Shown: positions 9,623-19,428, numbered from the stretch's first letter. The stretch: 64,000 nt of DNA from Rhodospirillales bacterium (GCA_021775095.1 JAJFII010000010.1:91333-155332), one strand, 5' to 3'. Program-made: numbers and translations. The notes: a model not told the origin generated them from the sequence alone.

Positions 9623-11011
9623 CTAAAGGCTGATAATTTTGCCCGGGTTCATAATATTGTCGGGGTCGAGCGCTAATTTCATGGACCGCATGACACTCAA
9701 AGCTTCCCCATGTTCGGCCACCAAAAATTCCATTTTACCAAGTCCGACACCGTGCTCTCCCGTGCAGGTACCTCCCATCGCAATCGCCCGCAACACCATG
9801 CGCCGATTCACTTCCTCGACCCGGCGCATTTCATCGGCGTTATCGGGATCCAAGATGAAACACAGATGAAAGTTACCGTCCCCCACGTGGCCGACAATAG
9901 GCGCCAACAAACCCTGTTCGTCGACGTCTTTGCGGGCTTCCAGAATGCATTCGGCGAGCCGTGAAATGGGCACGCAGACATCCGTTGCCATTCCTTTGGC
10001 ACCGGGTCGCAATGCCATAGCTGCATAATAGGAATCGTGCCGCCCCTGCCAGAGTTTATTGCGGTCTTCGGTTTTGATGGCCCATTGAAATTCGCCGGCG
10101 TCATTGTCGGCGGCGATCGCACCAACCATTTCAGCCTGCTCTTTGACGCCGAACTCGGTGCCGTGAAATTCAAACAACAAGGTGTTCTGTTCCGGGTAAC
10201 TAAAATCCGAATAGGCGTTCAAGGCTTTCATCTGGATATCGTCCATCAATTCTATCCGGGCCACCGGAATTCCGCACTGAATGGTTGTTATGACCGTATT
10301 AACCGCCGATTCCAGGTCGGGGAAAGGGCAAACCGCAGCCGATATGGACTCCGGTATGCCGTACAGCCTTAGGGTGATTTCCGTAATAACCCCCAAGGTT
10401 CCCTCGGAACCCACGAACAAGCGCGTTAAATCATAACCGGCAGCCGACTTTTTAGCCCGGCTGGAGGTTTTGATAATCCGGCCATCGGCCATGACGACGG
10501 TCATCGATAATACATTGTCACGCATTGTCCCATATCGCACAGCATTGGTTCCTGACGCCCGCGTCGCCGCCATGCCACCCAGGGACGCGTCGGCACCGGG
10601 ATCGATGGGGAAAAACAATCCCGTGTCACGCAGGTATTCGTTGAGCTGTTTGCGACGCACACCAGGTTGCACGGTTACGTCCAAATCCTCTGCATTTACT
10701 TGCAGAATTTCATTCATTTCCGTTAGATCTATACAGACGCCGCCATTCACCGCGCCCACATGGCCTTCCAGCGATGTCCCCGTTCCGTAGGGAATCACCG
10801 GCACCTTATGCCGCGCACAAATCTTGACTATTTCACTGACTTCTTCCGTTGTGTGGGCAAAAACAACCGCCCCGGGCGGAAGCGACTCATGCCAGGATTC
10901 GTCTTTACCATGCTGAAAACAGACGGCATCCGACGTGGTCAACCGTTGCTCGACAACTGCCCGCAGTTCCTCCAGAAACAAACTGCTCAAAGATACTGGA
11001 TTTGCCTGCAT
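9623..11011 (-). CDS. FAD-linked D-lactate dehydrogenase-like oxidase
   Basis: A 462-residue flavoprotein of the FAD-binding PCMH / FAD-oxidase C family. The FAD region VPVIPYGTGTSLEGH is near residue 75 and the glycine-rich stretch DASLGGMAATRASGTNAVRYG near 140. The C-terminal domain has GHVGDGNFHLCF and CTGEHGVGLGKMEF, both seen in D-lactate dehydrogenase (cytochrome) and GlcD-like enzymes. It oxidises a D-2-hydroxyacid, most likely D-lactate, and would pass electrons to the respiratory chain. It resembles the GlcD at 14281-15768 in fold but is a separate paralogue with no FeS partner beside it, which argues for D-lactate over glycolate. Confidence 0.85.
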   Translation of the reverse strand: MQANPVSLSSLFLEELRAVVEQRLTTSDAVCFQHGKDESWHESLPPGAVVFAHTTEEVSEIVKICARHKVPVIPYGTGTSLEGHVGAVNGGVCIDLTEMNEILQVNAEDLDVTVQPGVRRKQLNEYLRDTGLFFPIDPGADASLGGMAATRASGTNAVRYGTMRDNVLSMTVVMADGRIIKTSSRAKKSAAGYDLTRLFVGSEGTLGVITEITLRLYGIPESISAAVCPFPDLESAVNTVITTIQCGIPVARIELMDDIQMKALNAYSDFSYPEQNTLLFEFHGTEFGVKEQAEMVGAIAADNDAGEFQWAIKTEDRNKLWQGRHDSYYAAMALRPGAKGMATDVCVPISRLAECILEARKDVDEQGLLAPIVGHVGDGNFHLCFILDPDNADEMRRVEEVNRRMVLRAIAMGGTCTGEHGVGLGKMEFLVAEHGEALSVMRSMKLALDPDNIMNPGKIISL

Positions 11012-11107
11012 ATTCGTTTACCCCTTCACGTCGTCCAGGGGATCACCCCCGCTACACCAAGCAGGAGTTTAGTCCAGACAGCAGCCTTATACCAGCGAGG
11101 CACACAC

Positions 11108-11665
11108 CTATATGGGTTTGCCGTCCAGTTCCTGTTGCAGGTCCTCGACACGTTTTTGTATGTGTTGATTATAGGGTGTAAATTTAAGAACCTGTTGCCA
11201 GGCCTTTAACGCGCCGGCCTGGTTGTCCGTTGCATCAAAAATCAATCCCATGCCCGAAATTGCGCCATAGTGCCGCGGTTCCAGGGCCAGGGTTTTTTGG
11301 ATATCAGCGACCGATAAATCGAGATTTCCCATCATGTAGTGGACCGTCGCCCGCTTGTTCCAACCTTCAGCAAACTCCGGATCAAGGAAAATGACCCGGG
11401 TGAATTCCCGCAAGGATTGATCAAGGGAACCTGAGCGCATGGCCCTGATTCCGAGCGCCATATGGCCATCGATCTGGCCGTCACCGCGGTAAACCCAGAT
11501 GGACCAGATTTTCTGTTCGATGAGAGCCCCCGCTTCAATCGAGTCGGCTTTCAGCAATTGGGCAAAAAGCGTATCGAGCTCGGGGTCGTTTTGGTCCGCG
11601 TGGGCGGCAGAAACGCCCAAAAGCGCGATCCAGATTATCAAAAACAGGGATCTGAGAGTTCGCAT
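11108..11665 (-). CDS. Secreted tetratricopeptide-repeat protein
   Basis: A 185-residue protein with an N-terminal signal peptide (hydrophobic SLFLIIWIALLGVSAAHA, cleavage after AHA). Three TPR-like helical pairs span about residues 70-175, including LDQSLREFTRVIFLDPEFAEG and LDLSVADIQKTLALEPRHYG. TPR domains mediate protein-protein contacts; this one would act in the periplasm. It is placed between glcF and the D-lactate oxidase on the same strand, which may mean co-expression and not a shared reaction. The function is unknown. Confidence 0.75.
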   Translation of the reverse strand: MRTLRSLFLIIWIALLGVSAAHADQNDPELDTLFAQLLKADSIEAGALIEQKIWSIWVYRGDGQIDGHMALGIRAMRSGSLDQSLREFTRVIFLDPEFAEGWNKRATVHYMMGNLDLSVADIQKTLALEPRHYGAISGMGLIFDATDNQAGALKAWQQVLKFTPYNQHIQKRVEDLQQELDGKPI

Positions 11666-11711
11666 GCCCTAATAATGGAAAAAATGCGTCGAAATTCCAA
11701 GGACTGTCCGT

Positions 11712-13040
11712 TCAATTTTTCGTGACAGAATCCGGATGGGTTTGCAGGGCCGTTGGCCGTGGCCCGCCGCTGGCCCAGTCGAGGAGTTCAACCGTATGGA
11801 CGACGGGGATGCCATCCGCTGCCGCCATTCCGGCAGAGATTTGCATTTGGCAACCGATATTTCCCGCCGCAACCACATCGGCTTTTAATTTTTTGAGATT
11901 GGCCACCTTGCGGTCACGCAGTTGCCCAGCCAACTCCGGCTGCACGATATTATAAGTTCCAGCGGAACCGCAACACAGATGCCCTTCCGCCGGTTCAACC
12001 ACCTCAAACCCAGCTGACCGCAACAGGGCGATCGGTGGCGTTTTCAGCTTTTGACCATGCTGCAGGGAACAGGCGGAATGGTAGGCGACGCGGACATCAG
12101 TGGTTTCTTTGCGGACCGGTTTTAATTCCAGTTGCATCATCACCTCTGTCACATCTTTGGTCAGATTAGAGATCGCCGCCGCCCGTTCCGCCCAATCGGC
12201 TTGATTGCGCAGCATATAACCGTAATCCTTGACGGTCGTCCCGCAACCCGATGCATTGACAACAATAGCATCCAGTCCGCCGGTTTCTTTTACCTTTTCC
12301 CAGGCGACAATATTGTTTTTTGCCTGGGCGTGGGACGCCTCCTCACGCCCCATATGATGGACCAGTGCCCCACAGCATGCCATGCCGTCAGCGATGACAA
12401 CTTCGCAACCGTGCCGGCTCAGCAACCGCACCGTCGCTTCATTTATCAGCGGATTCAAAACCTGCTGGGCGCACCCCGTTAACAGAGCAACCCGCATTTT
12501 CTTTGATTTTCCTGCACATATGGTTTGTGGCCGATCCGTGGCGGAGGGGCTGGCAATAGAGGATGGTGCCAAATCCAGCATGGCACCGATCTGTTTAGGT
12601 AATATCCGGGCAAACGGTTTGGCAAACCACGCCCCCATCAAAGCCAATCTGAACCGACCAGGGTACGGCAAAACAAAGGCCAGGACGTTTCTGAACCAGC
12701 GGTCGGCAAGGGGCCTTTTGAAAGTTTCGGCAATACGCACCCGCGCCACGTCGACCAAATGCATGTAATCAACCGAAGCGGGACAGGTCGTCATACAGGA
12801 CAAACACGAAAGGCAACGGTCAACATGTTTTGTCACTTTTTCCGTCGCCGGTTTATCGCCCTCCAACATTTCCTTAATCAGATAAATCCGGCCGCGCGGG
12901 CTGTCCAACTCGTCGCCCAGGGTGACATAGGTCGGGCAGGTTGCCGTACAGAAACCGCAATGCACACATTTGCGCAAAATACCGTTTGCCGCTTCAATAT
13001 CCGGGTCCGCCAATTGGGCCAGGGTAAAGTTTGTTTGCAT
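11712..13040 (-). CDS. glcF: Glycolate oxidase iron-sulfur subunit GlcF
   Basis: A 442-residue protein with two ferredoxin-type cluster motifs near the N-terminus (CVHCGFCTATCPTY near residue 25 and CLSCLSCMTTCP near residue 76). Two CCG domains follow, with GMACCGALVHHMG near residue 220 and HLCCGSAGTYNI near residue 355. This is the standard layout of GlcF, the subunit that takes electrons from the GlcD/GlcE flavoproteins on the cytoplasmic face of the membrane. Its ATG is 5 bp after the glcE stop and glcE overlaps glcD, so glcD-glcE-glcF form one operon. Confidence 0.95.
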   Translation of the reverse strand: MQTNFTLAQLADPDIEAANGILRKCVHCGFCTATCPTYVTLGDELDSPRGRIYLIKEMLEGDKPATEKVTKHVDRCLSCLSCMTTCPASVDYMHLVDVARVRIAETFKRPLADRWFRNVLAFVLPYPGRFRLALMGAWFAKPFARILPKQIGAMLDLAPSSIASPSATDRPQTICAGKSKKMRVALLTGCAQQVLNPLINEATVRLLSRHGCEVVIADGMACCGALVHHMGREEASHAQAKNNIVAWEKVKETGGLDAIVVNASGCGTTVKDYGYMLRNQADWAERAAAISNLTKDVTEVMMQLELKPVRKETTDVRVAYHSACSLQHGQKLKTPPIALLRSAGFEVVEPAEGHLCCGSAGTYNIVQPELAGQLRDRKVANLKKLKADVVAAGNIGCQMQISAGMAAADGIPVVHTVELLDWASGGPRPTALQTHPDSVTKN

Positions 13041-13045
13041 GGGTT

Positions 13046-14281
13046 CTATACGCCTTCGTACATACGGCCGGGATTGAGGATGCCACGGGGGTCAAACCCC
13101 TGCTTCGTCCGTTTGGTGATTTCACTGAGACTTTTATCGAGTGGGTGAAAGACCGGAACGGAGGTGCGCAAGTGATCAGGACCCCGTACCAGGGTCGCGT
13201 GCCCGCCAACCTTGTCGACACATTGACGAACCCGGGCCGCCAATGATCTGTCACTGGACTGCAGGAGCAACCAGACCAAACCGCCTGCCCAATCATAGAA
13301 AACCTCTCCCGGATGGCCTTCCAATATCCGAAGAGACACACGGGACCCTTCGGTCGGCGGCACGGACAGACGCCACAATACAGATGATGGATTGTCGGCC
13401 ATATAAGCGACATCGGATATTTCTTTCCAAAAAATCGCCGAATTGCGGCTATGCAGTTCGTCAACAGTGCCAAATTTGGCCAGGAGTTTTGTCAGCGCCG
13501 CACATCGATAGGTCACCGACGGCCCGGGGCCTTCGACCCGAAGAGCGGTAATCGCACTGCCAGAGTTATTGATATAGTCAACCTGCGAGCGGGCCGCTAT
13601 CTGGGCCGGAACATGGGCCGCCCCGGCAACGTCATTGGTACTGGATAGGGCTTCTGTCATGGCCTGCACGCCGCCATGATCGTAAATCCCGTCTTGCGAC
13701 CATTGAATAAGCACGGTACGGGTTTTTTCTGGACGCGGTAAAACCTTGAATGTGGCATCGGTAACCACCGCCAATGTACCGTAGGAACCGGCAATTAATT
13801 TCGACAGGTCAAATCCCGTGACGTTTTTAACCACCTGCCCACCGGACTTAAAAACTTCACCACGACCACTGACAGCGTGAAAACCGAGAAAATTGTCTCT
13901 GGCAGAACCCGCCTTCAGACGCCTTGATCCGGCCAGATTACAACCAATTAAACCACCCAATGTCCCCGTTCCTGCCACGCCACCCATGAGCGGCCCGTAG
14001 TCCGGCGGTTCAAACATCAATTGTTGGTTGGATTTTTCCAGTGCGGCGGTTATCTCTGACAGCGGCGTTCCGGCTTTGGCGCTAAGAAACAATTCACCGG
14101 GTTGATAATCGGTGATCCCTGTCAGGTCAGACAAATCGAGAGTTTGATCGGTCGCCATGGGGCGACCCAAGCCGCTTTTGCTGCCCCGGCCTTTTATCTC
14201 CAAGGCCTTTTTTTCGTTACCCGCCCACTGAACTGCTTCCAGAACCTCCGCATCTGTTTTCGGCTTGATCACCTCGCTCAT
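13046..14281 (-). CDS. glcE: Glycolate oxidase FAD-binding subunit GlcE
   Basis: A 411-residue FAD-binding protein of the GlcE type. The early ALEIKGRGSKSGLGRPM stretch is the usual beginning of the FAD domain, GVAGTGTLGGLIGCNLAGSR near residue 105 is the glycine-rich FAD loop, and VVKNVTGFDLSKLIAGSYGT near 150 is typical of GlcE. It is shorter than GlcD and lacks the GlcD-type C-terminal GEHGVG motif, as expected. Its start overlaps the glcD stop by one base (TAATG), so translation is probably coupled. Confidence 0.93.
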   Translation of the reverse strand: MSEVIKPKTDAEVLEAVQWAGNEKKALEIKGRGSKSGLGRPMATDQTLDLSDLTGITDYQPGELFLSAKAGTPLSEITAALEKSNQQLMFEPPDYGPLMGGVAGTGTLGGLIGCNLAGSRRLKAGSARDNFLGFHAVSGRGEVFKSGGQVVKNVTGFDLSKLIAGSYGTLAVVTDATFKVLPRPEKTRTVLIQWSQDGIYDHGGVQAMTEALSSTNDVAGAAHVPAQIAARSQVDYINNSGSAITALRVEGPGPSVTYRCAALTKLLAKFGTVDELHSRNSAIFWKEISDVAYMADNPSSVLWRLSVPPTEGSRVSLRILEGHPGEVFYDWAGGLVWLLLQSSDRSLAARVRQCVDKVGGHATLVRGPDHLRTSVPVFHPLDKSLSEITKRTKQGFDPRGILNPGRMYEGV

Positions 14282-15768
14282 TAGAATCTCGGAATTTCCG
14301 GGAACTTCAAGGCCCCCTTGTGAACATGCATACGGCCCAGTTCAGCGCAACGGTGCAGGGTCGGATAAACTTTCCCGGGATTAAGCAGGTGACCCGGGTC
14401 GAAAGCGCACTTCAGCCGTTGTTGTTGTTTCATATCGTCTTCCGTAAACATTTCCCCCATCAGGTCGCGTTTTTCGATACCGACCCCATGTTCGCCGGTT
14501 AAAACGCCGCCGACGGCCACACACAGTTTAAGAATATCTCCACCAAAATTTTCAGCGCGCTGGAACTCGCCGGGGTTGTTGGCGTCGAACAGGATCAGCG
14601 GGTGCAAATTACCGTCGCCGGCGTGGAAGACATTGGCGACCCGAAGATCGTATTTTTTAGCCATTACAGCCATTTTCTGCAGGACTTCGGAAAGTTTACC
14701 CCTGGGTATTGTGCCATCCATACAAATATAGTCCGGTGACAACCGACCGACGGCCGGGAAGGCTGCTTTGCGGCCAGACCAGAAGATCAAACGTTCCTCT
14801 TCGGTCTGGCTGATTTTCATATGAACGGCACCAATGTCACTGGCAATTTTCTGCACGGTCTCAATCAGATACTCAACTTCCACCTCAGGACCGTCCAATT
14901 CAATGATCAACAGGGCTTCAACATCCAGGGGATAACCGGCATGGACAAACTCTTCGGCGGCCTGAATGGCAAAGGTATCCATCATTTCCATACCACCAGG
15001 TATAATCCCGGCACCAATTACCGCAGCGACACAGTCGCCGGCCAGTTCACTCGTCTCGAACCCAAGCAAAATTGCCCTGGCGGTTTCTGGCGAACGCAGG
15101 ATGCGCACGGTCACTTCAGTGATCACACCCAACAATCCTTCCGACCCGGTAACCACGCCAAGCAAGTCATAACCTGCACTGTCGAGATGTTTGCCGCCCA
15201 AACGAACAACATCACCGTTCATGAGCACCAATTCGACACCCAAAACATTATTTGTTGTCAGGCCATATTTTAAGCTGTGCACACCGCCTGAGTTTTCCGC
15301 GATATTACCGCCGATGGAACAGGCGATCTGACTGGACGGATCCGGTGCGTAATAAAAACCTTCCTCCTGAACAGCCTGGGTGATCGCTAAATTTGTCACA
15401 CCGGGCTGGGTCACAACACAGCGGTTAAGATAGTCGGTTTCAATTATTTTATTAAATTTTCCGAGTCCAATTGTCACCGCATCGGCGAGCGGTAAGGCCC
15501 CGCCGGAAAGTCCGGTACCGGCCCCGCGCGGGACAATTTTCACGTCGTTTTCATGGCAGTATTTAAGCACCCGGGAAACTTCGGCTGTGGTTTTCGGCAA
15601 AACCACAATCAGCGGGATTTGTTTGTAGGCCATAAGGCCGTCACAGTCATAGGCTCTGAGTTCATCGGCGTCGACGATAACCCCTTCGTCGTCTATTATC
15701 TCTTGCATCGCCCGAATAATGTCGTCGCGCCGCGCAATTGTTCCCGCATCCGGTTTAGGCATTAACAT
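14281..15768 (-). CDS. glcD: Glycolate oxidase catalytic subunit GlcD
   Basis: A 495-residue flavoprotein matching GlcD, which oxidises glycolate to glyoxylate. The FAD domain has IVPRGAGTGLSGGALPLADA near residue 85 and SIGGNIAENSGGVHSLKYG near 150. The C-terminal domain has NVFHAGDGNLHPLILFD and GGVLTGEHGVGIEKRDLM. The ATG at 15768 is preferred because a GAGG sits nine bases before it; a GTG at 15777 gives three more residues. First gene of glcDEF. The MFS transporter 77 bp upstream on the same strand could import the substrate. Confidence 0.95.
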   Translation of the reverse strand: MLMPKPDAGTIARRDDIIRAMQEIIDDEGVIVDADELRAYDCDGLMAYKQIPLIVVLPKTTAEVSRVLKYCHENDVKIVPRGAGTGLSGGALPLADAVTIGLGKFNKIIETDYLNRCVVTQPGVTNLAITQAVQEEGFYYAPDPSSQIACSIGGNIAENSGGVHSLKYGLTTNNVLGVELVLMNGDVVRLGGKHLDSAGYDLLGVVTGSEGLLGVITEVTVRILRSPETARAILLGFETSELAGDCVAAVIGAGIIPGGMEMMDTFAIQAAEEFVHAGYPLDVEALLIIELDGPEVEVEYLIETVQKIASDIGAVHMKISQTEEERLIFWSGRKAAFPAVGRLSPDYICMDGTIPRGKLSEVLQKMAVMAKKYDLRVANVFHAGDGNLHPLILFDANNPGEFQRAENFGGDILKLCVAVGGVLTGEHGVGIEKRDLMGEMFTEDDMKQQQRLKCAFDPGHLLNPGKVYPTLHRCAELGRMHVHKGALKFPEIPRF

Positions 15769-15844
15769 ACTCGGCACCCTCGTTTTTACTTCTTTTTAAG
15801 CATCTTTGCACAGGTCAACCGGTCCGTCACCAAATACAACAGCT

Positions 15845-17080
15845 TTATTCAGCGGGTTGCGTACGAACGACGGTTTTATCATTGATCGGCCAATGGAAAA
15901 AAGCCGCCGCAAACCCGAGGAACACCCCGGCCCACCATACGGGCATATAGGTTCCGTACAGGTCGAAGAGGTAACCGCCTAACCAAACCCCTAAAAAACT
16001 ACCGATTTGATGGCTGAAAAAAACAAAGGCAAATAACGTCCCCATATACCGGGTGCCAAATATCTGCGCCACGAGGCCAGAGGTCAACGGCACCGTGCTC
16101 AGCCACAAAAGGCCCAATGCAGATGTAAAAAGGACAACTGTGGTGGTACTCACCGGGGTCAGGATAAACCATATAAAAACCAGGGCACGTGAAATATAAA
16201 GCCAGCTCAGGAGGTTTTTCTTACGCCATTTGCCACCCAGCACCCCGGCCGAATAACTGCCAATCACATTAAACACACCAATCAGCGTTAGCGCCAAAGC
16301 GCCGGTCTCCTTTGGCATACCCAAATCTTCCAAATAGGCCGGCAAATGGACAGCAACAAAAGCCACATGGAAACCACAAACAAAAAATCCAATGGTCAAA
16401 AGTTGATACCCGCGATGGCCCGCTGCCTCACGAATGGCATCCTTGAGATTACCCGCAGACTCCTGTGCGGAAGTTTCGATGGTGCTGGATTTCGCGGCGC
16501 GGCCAATGGCAATGGCACAACAAAAAATAACCATCCCGAAAGCCGCCAGATACATAAACGCCAGGGACCATCCATAAGCCCCCAATAAAACCTGGCTCAG
16601 GGGCACGACTGTGAACTGACCGACGCCTCCGGCGGCCGTTACGATCCCCAGCCCCCAGGATCTTTTCTCCGGTGGCATCACCCGCCCGACCACACCCAGT
16701 ATGATACCAAGCGCCGACGCACTTTGCGCCATTCCCAGCATCAAACCCGCACTCATATAAAAAGTCCCGGGCTCAAGCGAGTTGCCCATAATATAAAGGC
16801 CGACCGCATAAAGGATGCCGCCCCCGGCAACCACCCGGCCCGCCCCCCATTTATCGGCAGCAGCGCTGGCAAAGGGCTGGAAGGCCCCCCATAATAAATT
16901 TTGGGTCGCCAGGGCTAAACTGAATATTTCGCGGCCCCAGCCCAGATCCGTCGTCAAGGAAACTTGAAACAATCCCAGGCTATTGCGAAGACCCATGGCC
17001 AGCAGGACGCTGAGTGCACCTGCCAGGAGAATTAAATAGGGAATTTTGGGAGGGTTAAGGGAAATTCTTTCAGCGAACAT
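15845..17080 (-). CDS. MFS transporter, monocarboxylate/oxalate-type
   Basis: A 411-residue major facilitator protein with about 12 hydrophobic segments and the familiar loop between segments 2 and 3 (ASAAADKWGAGRVVAGGG). The N-terminal region (RNSLGLFQVSLTTDLGW) resembles monocarboxylate and oxalate/formate-type branches. A strong GGAGG sits ahead of the ATG. It precedes glcD on the same strand, so import of glycolate, lactate or a related acid is a reasonable guess, but the substrate cannot be read from sequence. Confidence 0.85.
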   Translation of the reverse strand: MFAERISLNPPKIPYLILLAGALSVLLAMGLRNSLGLFQVSLTTDLGWGREIFSLALATQNLLWGAFQPFASAAADKWGAGRVVAGGGILYAVGLYIMGNSLEPGTFYMSAGLMLGMAQSASALGIILGVVGRVMPPEKRSWGLGIVTAAGGVGQFTVVPLSQVLLGAYGWSLAFMYLAAFGMVIFCCAIAIGRAAKSSTIETSAQESAGNLKDAIREAAGHRGYQLLTIGFFVCGFHVAFVAVHLPAYLEDLGMPKETGALALTLIGVFNVIGSYSAGVLGGKWRKKNLLSWLYISRALVFIWFILTPVSTTTVVLFTSALGLLWLSTVPLTSGLVAQIFGTRYMGTLFAFVFFSHQIGSFLGVWLGGYLFDLYGTYMPVWWAGVFLGFAAAFFHWPINDKTVVRTQPAE

Positions 17081-17226
17081 GGGGCCTCCAGCGTTAGAGC
17101 ACTAGTATGAAGGAGTTTTATAGGGAAACAATCTCTTGTTTCGATAGATATTTGGGATATTTCGTCATAAATCAACGATAGATTTTGGCACTGCGGGACC
17201 TTGGTAAGGGCCAGCCGTTAAACCGA

Positions 17227-18921
17227 TTAGCCAGAGTCGACGCGCGGCAGGGAAAAGCGAAATTGGCTGCCCTTGGCCAGTTCGCTTTCGACTTTCAGTT
17301 CGCCGCCGTTGACGCGAACCATCTCCCGGCACAGCGACAACCCCATGCCAATTCCGATTTCACCATCGGTACCGGTCATCGAAGTTTTTTGGGTTGGGTC
17401 CAACAATCCGGCGACCTGTTCGGGATCAAGGCCAATTCCCGTATCCGCGACAACAACCCAGGCTTTGGTTTCTTCGATCACCACAGCAACGGAGACGGTT
17501 CCCTTTTCGGCGGTAAATTTAATGGCGTTATTGAGTAAATTCCGCAGTATCAGATCGGTCATGTTGCGATCAGCCAAAACCAACACGGACGGGTTTCCGC
17601 GCCATTCCATGTTTATTTTCTTGCGCTGTGCGATAGCCTTAAACATCGCGATATTGATGTCGACGACTTGGCTCAAATCAATAGCTTCCGGTTGCGGTTT
17701 TAAGTCTTCCCATTGAACAGCGACCCAATTGAGAAGGCTGTCAAGAAGCCCATAGGCGTTGCGTCCCGACTTCAGAACGTCTTGTGCATATTTCGAGACC
17801 TCGGCGGGTTCCATTTCCCTGGCTTTGCCGCCGAGAATTTCCGCCAGCCCCAAAAAGGCGGTAAACGGAGCACGTAAATCGTGACCGATTATCGATAGCA
17901 GTTTATCTTTCTGATTGTTAAGCTTGGTCAATTTGCGGTTAATGTCTTTCTCCACCTTTGCCGCGCTTAACAGGGCTTTGCTGTACGCGTTGATCGCGTA
18001 CAATGTGAGGGCCAATACGACGATGGTCACAAAGAGACTAATAGCTAAATTGATCAGCAAGGTATTGCGCAGTCCACCGATCGCTTCCGCATCCGACTGT
18101 TCGACGACCAGGATCCAATTCAGATCTGGGATAAATCGCGTTGCAACAAAAATAGTGTCTCCATCGGCCTGGTAGCGGCCGGTGCTCGACTTTTGTGACA
18201 ATATATCGCCGGCATAAGCTGTTAACCCGGGCATCTGTTTAATATTTTTTGCGTTTTTCCCCGACGCCGGTGTCGGCAGGACAACGGCTCCCGTCGGATC
18301 GACAAAATAAATTCGGCGATGGAACCGGTCCTGGTACCTGAGAAGGAGATTAGCCACCGCTTCGACGGTTAAACCAACGCCGGTAATCCCAATAAAGTTA
18401 CCGTCGTAATCGGCCATTTTGTAATTTACAAATATCGTCATCTCGTCGGCGTTGGCAGCATCCAGATCAACATTGATCTCAAAGGCGGTGGGTTTATCAC
18501 GAAGCCGGAAGTACCAGACGTCTCTGGGGTTATCGGCATCAACGGATTTCAGGATTCCGCTCGAATGGTAATAGGTATTGGTTTTTTCCGAAACAAAAAA
18601 ACTGGTGACGGTTTTGTAGCGATCCCCGATCTCCTTGAGAAATCGCCGCACCTGACGTTCGTCCTGCTCGCCATTTAACACCCAGTCTCGTAAAAAAGCA
18701 TCCTGCGCCATCACCGACGAAATGAATACGGGGCGCAGCATATCGCGCTGAATTTCAGAATAGACATTGTCCCCAACCAGGGGCAATTGGTTGCGCACAA
18801 TTCCGTCGTGAATGGCTGATCGCGACACCTGATAACTGAGAATACTGGTCAAACTGAAGCCGACGACCAATACCAAACTTAAGTAAACGATAAGTCGATT
18901 CTTATTTGATAACTTTGACAC
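17227..18921 (-). CDS. Membrane sensor histidine kinase with Cache-type sensor
   Basis: A 564-residue sensor kinase. A transmembrane helix at about residues 9-29 and another near 283-310 enclose a roughly 250-residue periplasmic region of dCache type (aromatic/tyrosine-rich, RDVWYFRLRDKP, FIGITGVGLTVEAVANLL). The cytoplasmic part has the phosphoacceptor motif IGHDLRAPFTAFLG, the N box LILRNLLNNAIKFTAEKG and the ATP-lid glycines DTGIGLDP and GIGMGLSL. Cache domains commonly bind small metabolites such as amino or carboxylic acids. The start is a GTG. No response regulator is adjacent, so this is an orphan kinase. Confidence 0.9.
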   Translation of the reverse strand: MSKLSNKNRLIVYLSLVLVVGFSLTSILSYQVSRSAIHDGIVRNQLPLVGDNVYSEIQRDMLRPVFISSVMAQDAFLRDWVLNGEQDERQVRRFLKEIGDRYKTVTSFFVSEKTNTYYHSSGILKSVDADNPRDVWYFRLRDKPTAFEINVDLDAANADEMTIFVNYKMADYDGNFIGITGVGLTVEAVANLLLRYQDRFHRRIYFVDPTGAVVLPTPASGKNAKNIKQMPGLTAYAGDILSQKSSTGRYQADGDTIFVATRFIPDLNWILVVEQSDAEAIGGLRNTLLINLAISLFVTIVVLALTLYAINAYSKALLSAAKVEKDINRKLTKLNNQKDKLLSIIGHDLRAPFTAFLGLAEILGGKAREMEPAEVSKYAQDVLKSGRNAYGLLDSLLNWVAVQWEDLKPQPEAIDLSQVVDINIAMFKAIAQRKKINMEWRGNPSVLVLADRNMTDLILRNLLNNAIKFTAEKGTVSVAVVIEETKAWVVVADTGIGLDPEQVAGLLDPTQKTSMTGTDGEIGIGMGLSLCREMVRVNGGELKVESELAKGSQFRFSLPRVDSG

Positions 18922-19063
18922 GTTTGCCTGTTGCCTCTGGTCGCCCGATGATCACTAAACATAATTCCACATGGCAAAATCATACACCAGTACTCAACAA
19001 AAGTATTTTAACTCTTAACCACCCATTTCGGTGGGCCGGCACCGTCGGCGACTTCCAAAACGC

Positions 19064-19090
19064 AAAAAACCGCACTATTTCTAGCACGGT
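19064..19090 (-). terminator. Rho-independent terminator of rpmJ
   Basis: Read on the minus strand, ACCGTGCTA - GAAA - TAGTGCGGT forms a nine-pair stem (two G-T wobbles) with a GAAA tetraloop, followed directly by six Ts. It lies about 45 bp after the rpmJ stop. Confidence 0.88.
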
Positions 19091-19135
19091 TGCGACCTTC
19101 ACAGGAGACGGCAATACCGACTCCCCGGAAAAAGC

Positions 19136-19261
19136 TCAGCCCTGGCGAGCCTTGAAACGAGGATTTTTCTTATTAATGACATATACGCGTCCTTTACGAC
19201 GCACGATACGACAATCTTTATCGCGTGTTTTGGCAGATTTTAGTGAGTTTCTAATTTTCAT
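19136..19261 (-). CDS. rpmJ: 50S ribosomal protein L36
   Basis: A 41-codon reading frame, easily missed because of its size, encodes the alphaproteobacterial form of L36: it begins [18 protein letters not shown] and ends [13 protein letters not shown]36 is a small protein of the large ribosomal subunit. A GAGGAA lies ahead of the ATG. The gene has its own good promoter (19322-19350) and a strong terminator (19064-19090), so it is monocistronic, between a sensor kinase and a divergent exporter gene. Only one of the usual zinc-type cysteines is present, as in the zinc-independent form of L36. Confidence 0.97.
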   Translation of the reverse strand: MKIRNSLKSAKTRDKDCRIVRRKGRVYVINKKNPRFKARQG

Positions 19262-19321
19262 CACAAATTCCTCGAGTATTCCGTCGCCCCCCATAAACAA
19301 TCAGGGGCGTTTGAGGCGCGG

Positions 19322-19350
19322 AACATAGGCGTTGGCTGCAGGCTTGTCAA
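19322..19350 (-). promoter_or_regulatory. Sigma-70-type promoter of rpmJ
   Basis: On the minus strand a perfect -35 hexamer TTGACA (19345-19350) is separated by exactly 17 bp from TATGTT (19322-19327). It points at rpmJ, with roughly 55 bp of leader before the ATG. Confidence 0.75.
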
Positions 19351-19428
19351 TGCAGGGGGAATGAAAAAATTGCGGAATTCTCCAACAATTTACAATACAA
19401 AATTTGCGGCGTAAGGTGCCCGCATATC

